Assembly: GCA_017302135.1 (NCBI GenBank)
Contig: JAFLDZ010000004.1
Coordinates: 62,001-126,000 of the forward strand
Source: Lysobacterales bacterium
Lineage (GTDB): Bacteria; Pseudomonadota; Gammaproteobacteria; Xanthomonadales; Xanthomonadaceae
Direction: 5' to 3'
DNA: 64,000 bases
The position numbers and the translations under genes are program-made. Under the pieces are notes generated by a model. That model was not told where the DNA came from, did not search any database, and saw only the letters and a list, made by a program, of their open reading frames with translations. Shown in pieces: positions 58,071 through 64,000 of this stretch (positions are counted from its first letter, which is position 1; each line of letters opens with the position of its first letter).

Positions 58071-59429
58071 TCAGATTCCGTAGGCTTTGCGCAGCAGCGT
58101 GACCGGATGCTCCGCAGTAGTCCCGTCGTTCAAGCCATGCGCGATGTGCGCGCCGGCCATCACGCAGTCGCTGGTGAAGTGCTGCGCCTCCGCCTGCTTC
58201 ACTCGGTTCTCGACGGGCTTGGCGATCTTGCGCGCGTATTCGTAAGTGGCTTTCTTCACGCCGTAGGTGCCGTCGTGGCCGGAGCAGCGTTCGATCGTGG
58301 TCACCTGGGTGCCCGGCACCAGTTCCAGCACCTGTCTGGTTTTCGGGCCGATGTTCTGCACGCGCTGGTGGCACGCCGCCTGCCATGCGACCTTGCCGAG
58401 TTCGTTCCTGAAGTCGTTCCTGAGCAAGCCTGCGGTCTGGCGGTGCATCAGATATTCGAAGGGGTCGAAGATCGCGCGACGGATCGCCAGCACCTGCGCG
58501 TCGTCGGGATACATCAGCGGCAGTTCCTGTTTGAACATCAGCACGCAGGACGGGATCGGCGCGATGATGTCCCAGCCATCGTTCACCGCTGCGGACATCG
58601 GCGGCATGTTGCGCTGCTTGTAGTCGTCGACGCTGTCGAGATCGCCGAGTTCGAGTTTCGGCATGCCGCAGCACTGGTTCTGGCGGATCAGCTTCACCGG
58701 GATGTCGTTGTGGCGCAGCACTGCGACCAGGTCTTCGACCATCTGCGGATGATTGTGGTTGCCGTAGCAGGTGACGAAGATCGCGACTTTTCCGCGCGTC
58801 GGACCCGCGGCCACCGCGCCTTCGCCGCTGTCGTCCTGCTTGAGTTTCTTCAGCGCGGTGGGGCTGTGATACGCAGGCACCTGCGCATCGCGATGCACGC
58901 CGAGGGTTTTTTCCATCACGCCGCGCAGCGCGGGTTGACGGTTGCCCCAGTTCACCGCTTCGACCACGACCGGAATCGAGGCGAGACTGCCGACGGTGGT
59001 GGTGCTGGACAGCAGTTTCACCGACATCGGCGCGCCATGCGCTTTGAAATGCACCGCTTTCGCGCGCAGCATCAGATGCGGAAAGTCGATGTTCCACTCG
59101 TGCGGCGGAATGTACGGGCATTTGGTCTGATAGCAGAGGTCGCAGAGATAGCACTGGTCGACGACCTTGGCGTAGTCGGCCTTCGCGACCCCGTCGACTT
59201 CCATCGTCGTCGATTCGTCGACCAGATCGAACAGGGTCGGAAAGCTCTGGCACAGGCTCACGCAGCGGCGACAGCCGTGGCAAAGATCGAACACGCGCTC
59301 CATCTCTTTTTCGAGTGCGGACTGGTCCCAGAACGCCGGGTTTTTCCAGTCGAGCGGGTGCCGCGTCGGCGCATCGAGGCTGCCTTCGCGCGCGGAGGAA
59401 GGCGGTGTGGGGGTGGGGGGCTGGTTCAT
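58071..59429 (-). CDS. Fe-S oxidoreductase with CCG domains (GlpC/HdrB-like)
   Basis: 452 residues. Two 4Fe-4S sites near the start: CHGCRRCVSLC and CYLCDLCYQTKC. Two cysteine-rich CCG domains follow, with CCGMPKL and CSGHDG. This resembles heterodisulfide reductase B or GlpC, which carry electrons. It sits between rubrerythrin and DUF3501. Likely an electron conduit to the rubrerythrin, which lacks its own rubredoxin domain. This is inference. Confidence 0.86.
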   Translation of the reverse strand: MNQPPTPTPPSSAREGSLDAPTRHPLDWKNPAFWDQSALEKEMERVFDLCHGCRRCVSLCQSFPTLFDLVDESTTMEVDGVAKADYAKVVDQCYLCDLCYQTKCPYIPPHEWNIDFPHLMLRAKAVHFKAHGAPMSVKLLSSTTTVGSLASIPVVVEAVNWGNRQPALRGVMEKTLGVHRDAQVPAYHSPTALKKLKQDDSGEGAVAAGPTRGKVAIFVTCYGNHNHPQMVEDLVAVLRHNDIPVKLIRQNQCCGMPKLELGDLDSVDDYKQRNMPPMSAAVNDGWDIIAPIPSCVLMFKQELPLMYPDDAQVLAIRRAIFDPFEYLMHRQTAGLLRNDFRNELGKVAWQAACHQRVQNIGPKTRQVLELVPGTQVTTIERCSGHDGTYGVKKATYEYARKIAKPVENRVKQAEAQHFTSDCVMAGAHIAHGLNDGTTAEHPVTLLRKAYGI

Positions 59430-59534
59430 GCGTCCCTCGTGATCGAGACCGGCTGTTTCGCGGACGACGGCGACTGTCCGTCCACCGCTGCGATGGCGTC
59501 GGACGCATGCGCGGCGAGTCGCCGTGTTGAGGTT

Positions 59535-59573
59535 GCTTTCTTCCGCGCCGGGAGAGGAGGCGCGGAAGAAAGC
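59535..59573 (-). other. Perfect 15-bp stem-loop between rubrerythrin and the Fe-S gene
   Basis: GCTTTCTTCCGCGCC (59535-59549) pairs exactly with 59559-59573 around a 9-base loop. No T-run on the minus strand, so it is likely a partial terminator or RNA stability element separating abundant rubrerythrin mRNA from the downstream genes. Confidence 0.65.
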
Positions 59574-59610
59574 GGGGACGCCCGTTGCCCGGGCGACCCT
59601 GACTCCGGAC

Positions 59611-60030
59611 TTATGCGCCGAGTTCGTTCAGCGCTTTCTGGAAACGGTTGGCATGCGAACGTTCGGCCTTGGCGAGGGTTTCGAACCAGTCGGCGATTTC
59701 GTCGAAGCCTTCGTCGCGCGCGGCCTTGGCCATGCCCGGGTACATGTCGGTGTATTCGTGGGTTTCGCCGGCGATCGCGGACTTCAAATTGTTCGCGGTA
59801 TCGCCGAACGGCAGGCCGGTGGCGGGATCGCCGCACTGTTCGAGATATTCCAGATGGCCGTGCGCGTGTCCGGTCTCGCCTTCGGCGGTGGAGCGGAACA
59901 CCGCGGCGACGTCGTTGTAACCCTCGACATCGGCTTTTTGCGCGAAATACAGGTAGCGGCGGTTCGCCTGGGATTCGCCGGCGAAGGCGGCTTTCAGATT
60001 GTCTTCGGTTTTCGAGCCTTTCAAACTCAT
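59611..60030 (-). CDS. Rubrerythrin without rubredoxin domain
   Basis: 139 residues. A di-iron four-helix protein that reduces H2O2. Iron ligands are seen in [43 protein letters not shown] and [11 protein letters not shown]. The usual C-terminal rubredoxin domain (two CxxC) is missing, so electrons must come from another protein, perhaps the adjacent Fe-S protein. The promoter has an OxyR-type site. Confidence 0.9.
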   Translation of the reverse strand: MSLKGSKTEDNLKAAFAGESQANRRYLYFAQKADVEGYNDVAAVFRSTAEGETGHAHGHLEYLEQCGDPATGLPFGDTANNLKSAIAGETHEYTDMYPGMAKAARDEGFDEIADWFETLAKAERSHANRFQKALNELGA

Positions 60031-60142
60031 GATGTTCAACCCCTTGGCTGTGATGATGCGGATGACGAAGCAGTCGATCTGGCGGGAGGCGCGCCGGCGG
60101 ACGGCACGGCCCGAGCATACGCCCGGCGAATGGCAAGATGTG

Positions 60143-60179
60143 ATCAATTGTTATGATCGATTCGATAGCCTTGATGAAT
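60143..60179 (-). promoter_or_regulatory. OxyR-type operator before the rubrerythrin operon
   Basis: Read on the plus strand: ATCA, 7 bases, TGAT, 7 bases, ATAG, 7 bases, GAAT. Four elements at exact seven-base gaps match OxyR's binding layout. The first 15 bases differ in one position from the site at 63924 before ahpC. Confidence 0.65.
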
Positions 60180-60236
60180 GTTGCGTAGCAGCAAGAAGGG
60201 CGACTCCCACTGTTCAACCGCACTGCCGTTACCGAC

Positions 60237-61193
60237 TCAAACGGGCTCGATGATTCGCGGATGTCGCGCACCGCCGTGGGTGGGCACATCGCTGGTCGTG
60301 AGCAGATCGGCGGGCAGGTCGCGGAATACGGCGGCGAGTTTGCTCAGGAATTCAGACATCGCCGAGCTGCGTCGCCAGACCATCGCGATGCGCCGGCTCG
60401 GTGCGGGCGCGCGGAACGGCAGCAGGCGGATATCCTGCGACGCCGCCACCGGCGGTTTCACGGCCAGCACCGGCAGCAGGGTGATGCCGACATTCGCCGC
60501 GACCATCTGCCGCAGGGTTTCCAGCGACGTCGCGCGGAACCCGGTCTTCTCGCCGGCGCCGGCGAGGTGGCACACGTCCAGTGCCTGATCGCGCAGGCAG
60601 TGCCCGTCTTCGAGCAGCAGCAGGCTCTCGTGGGCGAGATCCTGCATGGTCAGGGTCTTGCTGGTGGCCAGCGCATGCGCGACCGGCACCGCCAGCATGA
60701 ACGGCTCCTCGAACAGCAGCTCGACGTGCAGTTGTTCGTCATGCAGCGGCAATGCGAGCACGCCGGCATCGAGCTTGCCTTCGCGCAGCTGGCGCAGGAT
60801 GACCTCGGTCTTTTCCTCGATCAGCAGCAGTTCCAGCTCCGGAAACCGCTCACGCACCTGCGAAACGACGTGCGGCAGCAGATACGGTCCGAGGGTCGGA
60901 AAGATACCGAGCCGGACCGCGCCGGCCTCCGGATTCTGGCTGCGGCGCGCGGCTTCCTTCATTTCCTCGACATCGGCCATGATCCGGCGCGCGCGCTCGG
61001 CCGCGTCGCGTCCGGCGGGGGTCAGCATGATGTGGCGCGGCGCGCGCTCCACGAGCGATACGCCCAACTCCTCTTCTAGCTTCTTGATCTGCGTCGACAG
61101 CGTCGGCTGGCTGACGAAGCAGGCCGACGCCGCCCGTCCGAAATGTTTGTGGTCGGCAAGCGCCACCAGGTACTTGAGGTCGCGCAGGTTCAT
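60237..61193 (-). CDS. oxyR: Peroxide-sensing LysR-type regulator OxyR
   Basis: 318 residues. Helix-turn-helix at the N-terminus (AASACFVSQPTLSTQIKKLE). Redox cysteines in LLEDGHCLRDQALDVC match OxyR Cys199 and Cys208. When oxidised, the protein activates ahpC, catalase and similar genes. GAAGGGA lies well placed before the ATG at 61193; the frame runs on upstream without family similarity. Downstream of ahpF on the same strand. Confidence 0.94.
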   Translation of the reverse strand: MNLRDLKYLVALADHKHFGRAASACFVSQPTLSTQIKKLEEELGVSLVERAPRHIMLTPAGRDAAERARRIMADVEEMKEAARRSQNPEAGAVRLGIFPTLGPYLLPHVVSQVRERFPELELLLIEEKTEVILRQLREGKLDAGVLALPLHDEQLHVELLFEEPFMLAVPVAHALATSKTLTMQDLAHESLLLLEDGHCLRDQALDVCHLAGAGEKTGFRATSLETLRQMVAANVGITLLPVLAVKPPVAASQDIRLLPFRAPAPSRRIAMVWRRSSAMSEFLSKLAAVFRDLPADLLTTSDVPTHGGARHPRIIEPV

Positions 61194-61314
61194 GACGATC
61201 CCTTCATGGCGTCTCGATTCCCGTGATGGCTTGCATCGAATTGAATGCGAAGACCGGGGCGGCAATGCATCTTGCGACACGATTGTCGAAAAAACCTTCA
61301 CAGGCCTGAAGTGA

Positions 61315-61367
61315 TACCGGCGATTGTCTTGCCGGTAAGCCTGTCGGTTCTGACAGGCTCGTTTTTT
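61315..61367. terminator. Two hairpins between ahpF and oxyR
   Basis: TACCGGC/GCCGGTA (61315-61337) and AGCCTGTC/GACAGGCT (61338-61359), the second followed by six T on the plus strand. ahpF transcripts run the other way, where the T-run is lost, so its efficiency for ahpF is uncertain; it may block antisense transcription. Confidence 0.45.
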
Positions 61368-61420
61368 CGGGTGCGCCGCCGATGCCTGCGCGCGATGCGA
61401 TTTCTCCGCGCGGAGGGGGC

Positions 61421-63016
61421 TCAGGCGGCCTCTGCGGCCGGCGTCGCCGCCGCCGCTGGTGCGGAGCTGCGGATCAGATGGTCGAAGGCGCCGAGCGCCG
61501 CTTTCGAGCCTTCGCTCATCGCGATCACGATCTGTTTGTAGGGCACCGTGGTCGCGTCGCCGGCAGCGAACACACCGGGCAGCGAGGTCTGGCCGCGTTC
61601 ATCGATCACGATCTCGCCGCGCGGTGAAAGCGCCAGCGTGCCTTTCAGCCACTCGGTGTTCGGCAGCAGGCCGATCTGGACGAAGATGCCATCCAGCGCC
61701 AGCGTATGGCCGGCCTGCGTGGTGCGGTCCTGGTATTTCAGGCCAGTGACTTTCCGGCCATCGCCCAGCACTTCGGTGGTCTGCGCCGAGACGATCACCT
61801 CGACGTTCGGCAGACTGCGCAGCTTGCGCTGCAGCACTTCGTCGGCGCGCAGCTTCGCGTCGAATTCGATCAGGGTGACGTGGGCGACGATGCCGGCAAG
61901 GTCGATCGCCGCCTCCACGCCCGAGTTGCCGCCCCCGATCACCGCCACGCGCTTGCCCTTGAACAGCGGCCCGTCGCAGTGCGGGCAGTAGGCCACGCCC
62001 TTGTTGCGGTAGTCGTTTTCGCCGGGCACGTTCATCTGCCGCCAGCGCGCGCCGGTGGCGAGGATCACCGATTTCGATTTCAGCGAAGCGCCGCTGGCGA
62101 GCTTCACTTCAACCAGACCATCGGCGCCAGCCGGGATCAGCTGTTCCGCGCGCTGCAGATTCATGATGTCGACGTCGTAGTCGCGCACGTGGCGCTCCAT
62201 CGCTGCGGCCAGCTTCGGGCCTTCGGTTTCGGGCACGGAGACGAAGTTCTCGATCGCCATCGTGTCCAGCACCTGTCCGCCGAAGCGCTCGACGGCGATG
62301 CCGGTGCGGATGCCCTTGCGCGCGGCATAGATCGCCGCCGCCGCGCCGGCCGGGCCGCCGCCGACGATCAGCACGTCGAACGCGTCTTTCGAGGCGATCT
62401 TCGCCGCTTCGCGCGCACCGGCGCCGGTGTCGAGCTTGGCCAGGATTTCTTCGACGCCCATCCGGCCCGCAGCGAAGATCTCGCCGTTGAGAACGACCGT
62501 CGGTACCGACATCACCTGGCGCGCGTCGACTTCGCTCTGGAACAGCGCGCCGTCGATGGCGACGTGTCTGATCTTCGGATTGAGCACGGCCATCAGGTTC
62601 AGGGCCTGCACCACGTCAGGGCAGTTCTGGCAGCTGAGCGAAAAGTAGGTTTCGAAAAGATATTCACCGTCGAGCGCGCGGACCTGTTCGATCACGTCCT
62701 GCGCCAGCTTCGACGGATGCCCGCCGACCTGCAGCAATGCCAGCACCAGCGAAGTGAATTCGTGGCCCATCGGAATCCCGGCGAAGCGCAGCGAAATGGT
62801 TTCGCCCGGCGTGGACAGCGCGAACGACGGCACGCGGTCGCCGGTTTCGCGCGCTTCGCGCAGGGTGACCAGATCCGACAGTCGGGTCAGTTCGACCAGC
62901 AGCTCGCGGAGCTCCTGCGACTTCGCGCCATCGTCGAGCGCGGCGGTGATCGCGACCGGGCGGGTCAGCTTCTGCAGATAGGTCTGGAGCTGGTTTTTGA
63001 GATCGGCATCGAGCAT
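61421..63016 (-). CDS. ahpF: Alkyl hydroperoxide reductase subunit F
   Basis: 531 residues. Flavoprotein that reduces AhpC with NADH. N-terminal double thioredoxin-like domain with SCQNCPDV; then FAD/NAD domains with [17 protein letters not shown] and the C-terminal redox pair CPHCDGP. Ends with an Ala/Thr-rich tail. Lies downstream of ahpC, with 260 bases of repeat-containing DNA between them, and upstream of oxyR. Confidence 0.95.
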   Translation of the reverse strand: MLDADLKNQLQTYLQKLTRPVAITAALDDGAKSQELRELLVELTRLSDLVTLREARETGDRVPSFALSTPGETISLRFAGIPMGHEFTSLVLALLQVGGHPSKLAQDVIEQVRALDGEYLFETYFSLSCQNCPDVVQALNLMAVLNPKIRHVAIDGALFQSEVDARQVMSVPTVVLNGEIFAAGRMGVEEILAKLDTGAGAREAAKIASKDAFDVLIVGGGPAGAAAAIYAARKGIRTGIAVERFGGQVLDTMAIENFVSVPETEGPKLAAAMERHVRDYDVDIMNLQRAEQLIPAGADGLVEVKLASGASLKSKSVILATGARWRQMNVPGENDYRNKGVAYCPHCDGPLFKGKRVAVIGGGNSGVEAAIDLAGIVAHVTLIEFDAKLRADEVLQRKLRSLPNVEVIVSAQTTEVLGDGRKVTGLKYQDRTTQAGHTLALDGIFVQIGLLPNTEWLKGTLALSPRGEIVIDERGQTSLPGVFAAGDATTVPYKQIVIAMSEGSKAALGAFDHLIRSSAPAAAATPAAEAA

Positions 63017-63060
63017 GGCCGGTTCCTTGCGTGTGGGCGGGAGCGGGGAGGGAGAGGCTG

Positions 63061-63162
63061 CGTTTGCAGCAGCGGTCTGCGTCGGCGGACGTGAGCCGGG
63101 GGAGGGGAGACCGGCATGGGGAGAGAGGCCGTCCGGAGCGGTGCAAACCGCTGCTGCAAACG
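63061..63162. repeat. Inverted-repeat dimer between ahpC and ahpF
   Basis: CGTTTGCAGCAGCGGTCTGC (63061-63080) is matched in inverse with one difference at 63143-63162. A further hairpin with CCCTCCCCCGC arms follows near 63188-63210. No coding potential. May mark the mRNA boundary between the two genes. Confidence 0.6.
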
Positions 63163-63237
63163 AAGCGGGCAGGTCGCCTGCCGACCCTCCCCCGCTGGCG
63201 GAGGAGGGCGATTCGCAGGAAGCGAATGGGTGAGGCG

Positions 63238-63280
63238 GAAATCAGATCGGGTTGGAAACCAGATCGGGCTGGAAAATCAG
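63238..63280. repeat. Tandem copies of the ahpC 3' end
   Basis: Three imperfect 17- to 18-base copies of AAATCAGATC followed by GGGTTGGA-type sequence. The one at 63274 on includes the ahpC stop codon, so the extra copies look like a local duplication of the gene end. Confidence 0.5.
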
Positions 63281-63840
63281 ATCTTGCCGACCAGATCCAG
63301 CGACGGCTTCAGGGTCTCGGCGCCTTCCTTCCACTTCGCGGGGCAGACCTGGCCCGGGTGGCTGGCGACGAACTGGGCCGCCTTGAGCTTGCGCAGTGTC
63401 TCGGAGACGTCGCGGGCGATCGCGTTGTCGTGGATTTCGAGGGTCTTGATCACGCCTTCCGGGTTGATGATGAAAGTACCGCGCAGCGCCAGACCTTCTT
63501 CTTCGATATGCACGTCGAAGGCGCGGGTCAGCTGATGGGTGGGGTCGCCGACCAGCGGGAACCTGGCCTTGCCGACCGCCGGGGAGGTTTCGTGCCAGAC
63601 CTTGTGCGAGAAGTGCGTGTCGGTGGTGACGATGTAGACCTCGGCGCCGGCCTTCTGGAATTCGTCGTAGTTGTCGGCGGCGTCCTCGACTTCGGTCGGG
63701 CAATTGAAGGTGAAGGCGGCCGGCATGAAGATCAGGACCGACCACTTCCCCTTGAGCGTCTCGTCGGTGACCTGGACGAATTCGCCGGCGTGGAAAGCGG
63801 TGGCTTTGAAGGGTTTGACTTGGGTATTGATGAGCGACAT
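63277..63840 (-). CDS. ahpC: Alkyl hydroperoxide reductase subunit C (peroxiredoxin)
   Basis: 187 residues. Typical 2-Cys peroxiredoxin that reduces H2O2 and organic peroxides. Peroxidatic Cys in FTFNCPTEVED (about residue 47), resolving Cys in PGQVCPAKW (about 166). Reduced by AhpF. The upstream region carries an OxyR-type operator at 63924-63960. Confidence 0.96.
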   Translation of the reverse strand: MSLINTQVKPFKATAFHAGEFVQVTDETLKGKWSVLIFMPAAFTFNCPTEVEDAADNYDEFQKAGAEVYIVTTDTHFSHKVWHETSPAVGKARFPLVGDPTHQLTRAFDVHIEEEGLALRGTFIINPEGVIKTLEIHDNAIARDVSETLRKLKAAQFVASHPGQVCPAKWKEGAETLKPSLDLVGKI

Positions 63841-63923
63841 GGAATGTCCTTGAGTGGGGGTGGGTGAAAGATGGGGTCGATCGCAACGAGGAGAAGGTTA
63901 GGCGAAGCCATTTGATTGATCCA

Positions 63924-63960
63924 ATCAATTGATATGATATTAACGATAGTCAATAACTAT
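63924..63960 (-). promoter_or_regulatory. OxyR-type operator before ahpC
   Basis: Plus-strand reading: ATCA, 7 bases, TGAT, 7 bases, ATAG, 7 bases, CTAT. ATAG-N7-CTAT is a perfect inverted half of the OxyR consensus. It ends 84 bases before the ahpC start on the minus strand. OxyR is encoded 2.7 kb away. Confidence 0.75.
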
Positions 63961-63975
63961 CATTAAGCATTTCCC

Positions 63976-64000
63976 GGCAGAGGCAGAGGCAGAGGCAGAG
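63976..64000. repeat. Hexanucleotide tandem repeat at the right edge
   Basis: GGCAGA repeated four times, continuing to the window end; the full length is not visible. It lies behind the ahpC operator. Confidence 0.8.

Noticed and set aside
61362..61367. Terminator of a plus-strand gene
   Set aside because: No plus-strand gene lies upstream; the T-run is on the wrong strand for ahpF.
63976..64000. Start of a CRISPR array
   Set aside because: The unit is six bases with no spacers; it is a simple tandem repeat.

Overview
The window is one contiguous piece of a high-GC gammaproteobacterial chromosome. Gene content and order point to the Xanthomonadaceae/Lysobacteraceae (Lysobacter, Luteimonas, Stenotrophomonas or Xanthomonas relatives). 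The indicators are a WxcM-type acetyltransferase/isomerase fusion, the pssA-holD-rimI / valS-holC-pepA / lptFG / xerD-dsbC-purL blocks, an H-NS protein with a lysine/alanine-rich linker, a cytosolic EIIA-HPr-EI phosphotransferase operon, OxyR-AhpF-AhpC, and short GTAG-ended palindromic repeats like the SMAG repeats of Stenotrophomonas. No tRNA, rRNA, CRISPR array, transposase or prophage was seen.

Layout. 0-7 kb: 3' end of trpC, a HAD phosphatase, a zinc-ribbon membrane protein, mgtE, an OmpA-domain lipoprotein, and an exported alpha-amylase overlapping a lipoprotein esterase. 7-10 kb: a FabR/DesT-type repressor facing a ferredoxin reductase and fatty-acid desaturase, with a palindromic operator between them. 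10-15 kb: two small secreted proteins, the yqgE-exonuclease-ruvX-pyrB operon and a two-subunit CoA-transferase. 15-22 kb: an ATP-grasp enzyme, then a five-gene surface-sugar cassette (aminotransferase, GT2 transferase, WxcM, GtrA flippase, GtrC-like membrane transferase) and a ThrE-type exporter. 22-38 kb: H-NS, proS, pssA-holD-rimI, valS-holC-pepA, lptFG, xerD, dsbC. 38-42 kb: purL.

42.2-44.4 kb is a low-GC island (about 40-57% GC in lines counted by hand, against the mid-60s around it). It holds three tightly coupled minus-strand genes: a STAS-like/GHKL ATPase fusion, a DUF4325 STAS-like protein, and a membrane-anchored coiled-coil protein. I recognise no named system. It is the best candidate here for an undescribed signalling or defence module. 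It is followed by EI, HPr and EIIA and, divergently, a NERD-helicase where a PTS-linked gene such as rapZ is usual in relatives.

48-56 kb: rlmM, a deaminase, a Cys-rich lipoprotein, glnS, a 7TM-GAF-GGDEF cyclase and msrA. 56-64 kb is an oxidative-stress block: DUF3501, an Fe-S oxidoreductase, a rubredoxin-less rubrerythrin, oxyR, ahpF and ahpC. The rubrerythrin and ahpC promoters carry nearly identical OxyR-type operators, tying these transcription units into one regulon.

The most unusual sequence-level feature is a dimeric GTAG repeat inserted in frame inside valS, which adds about 27 residues to the synthetase.
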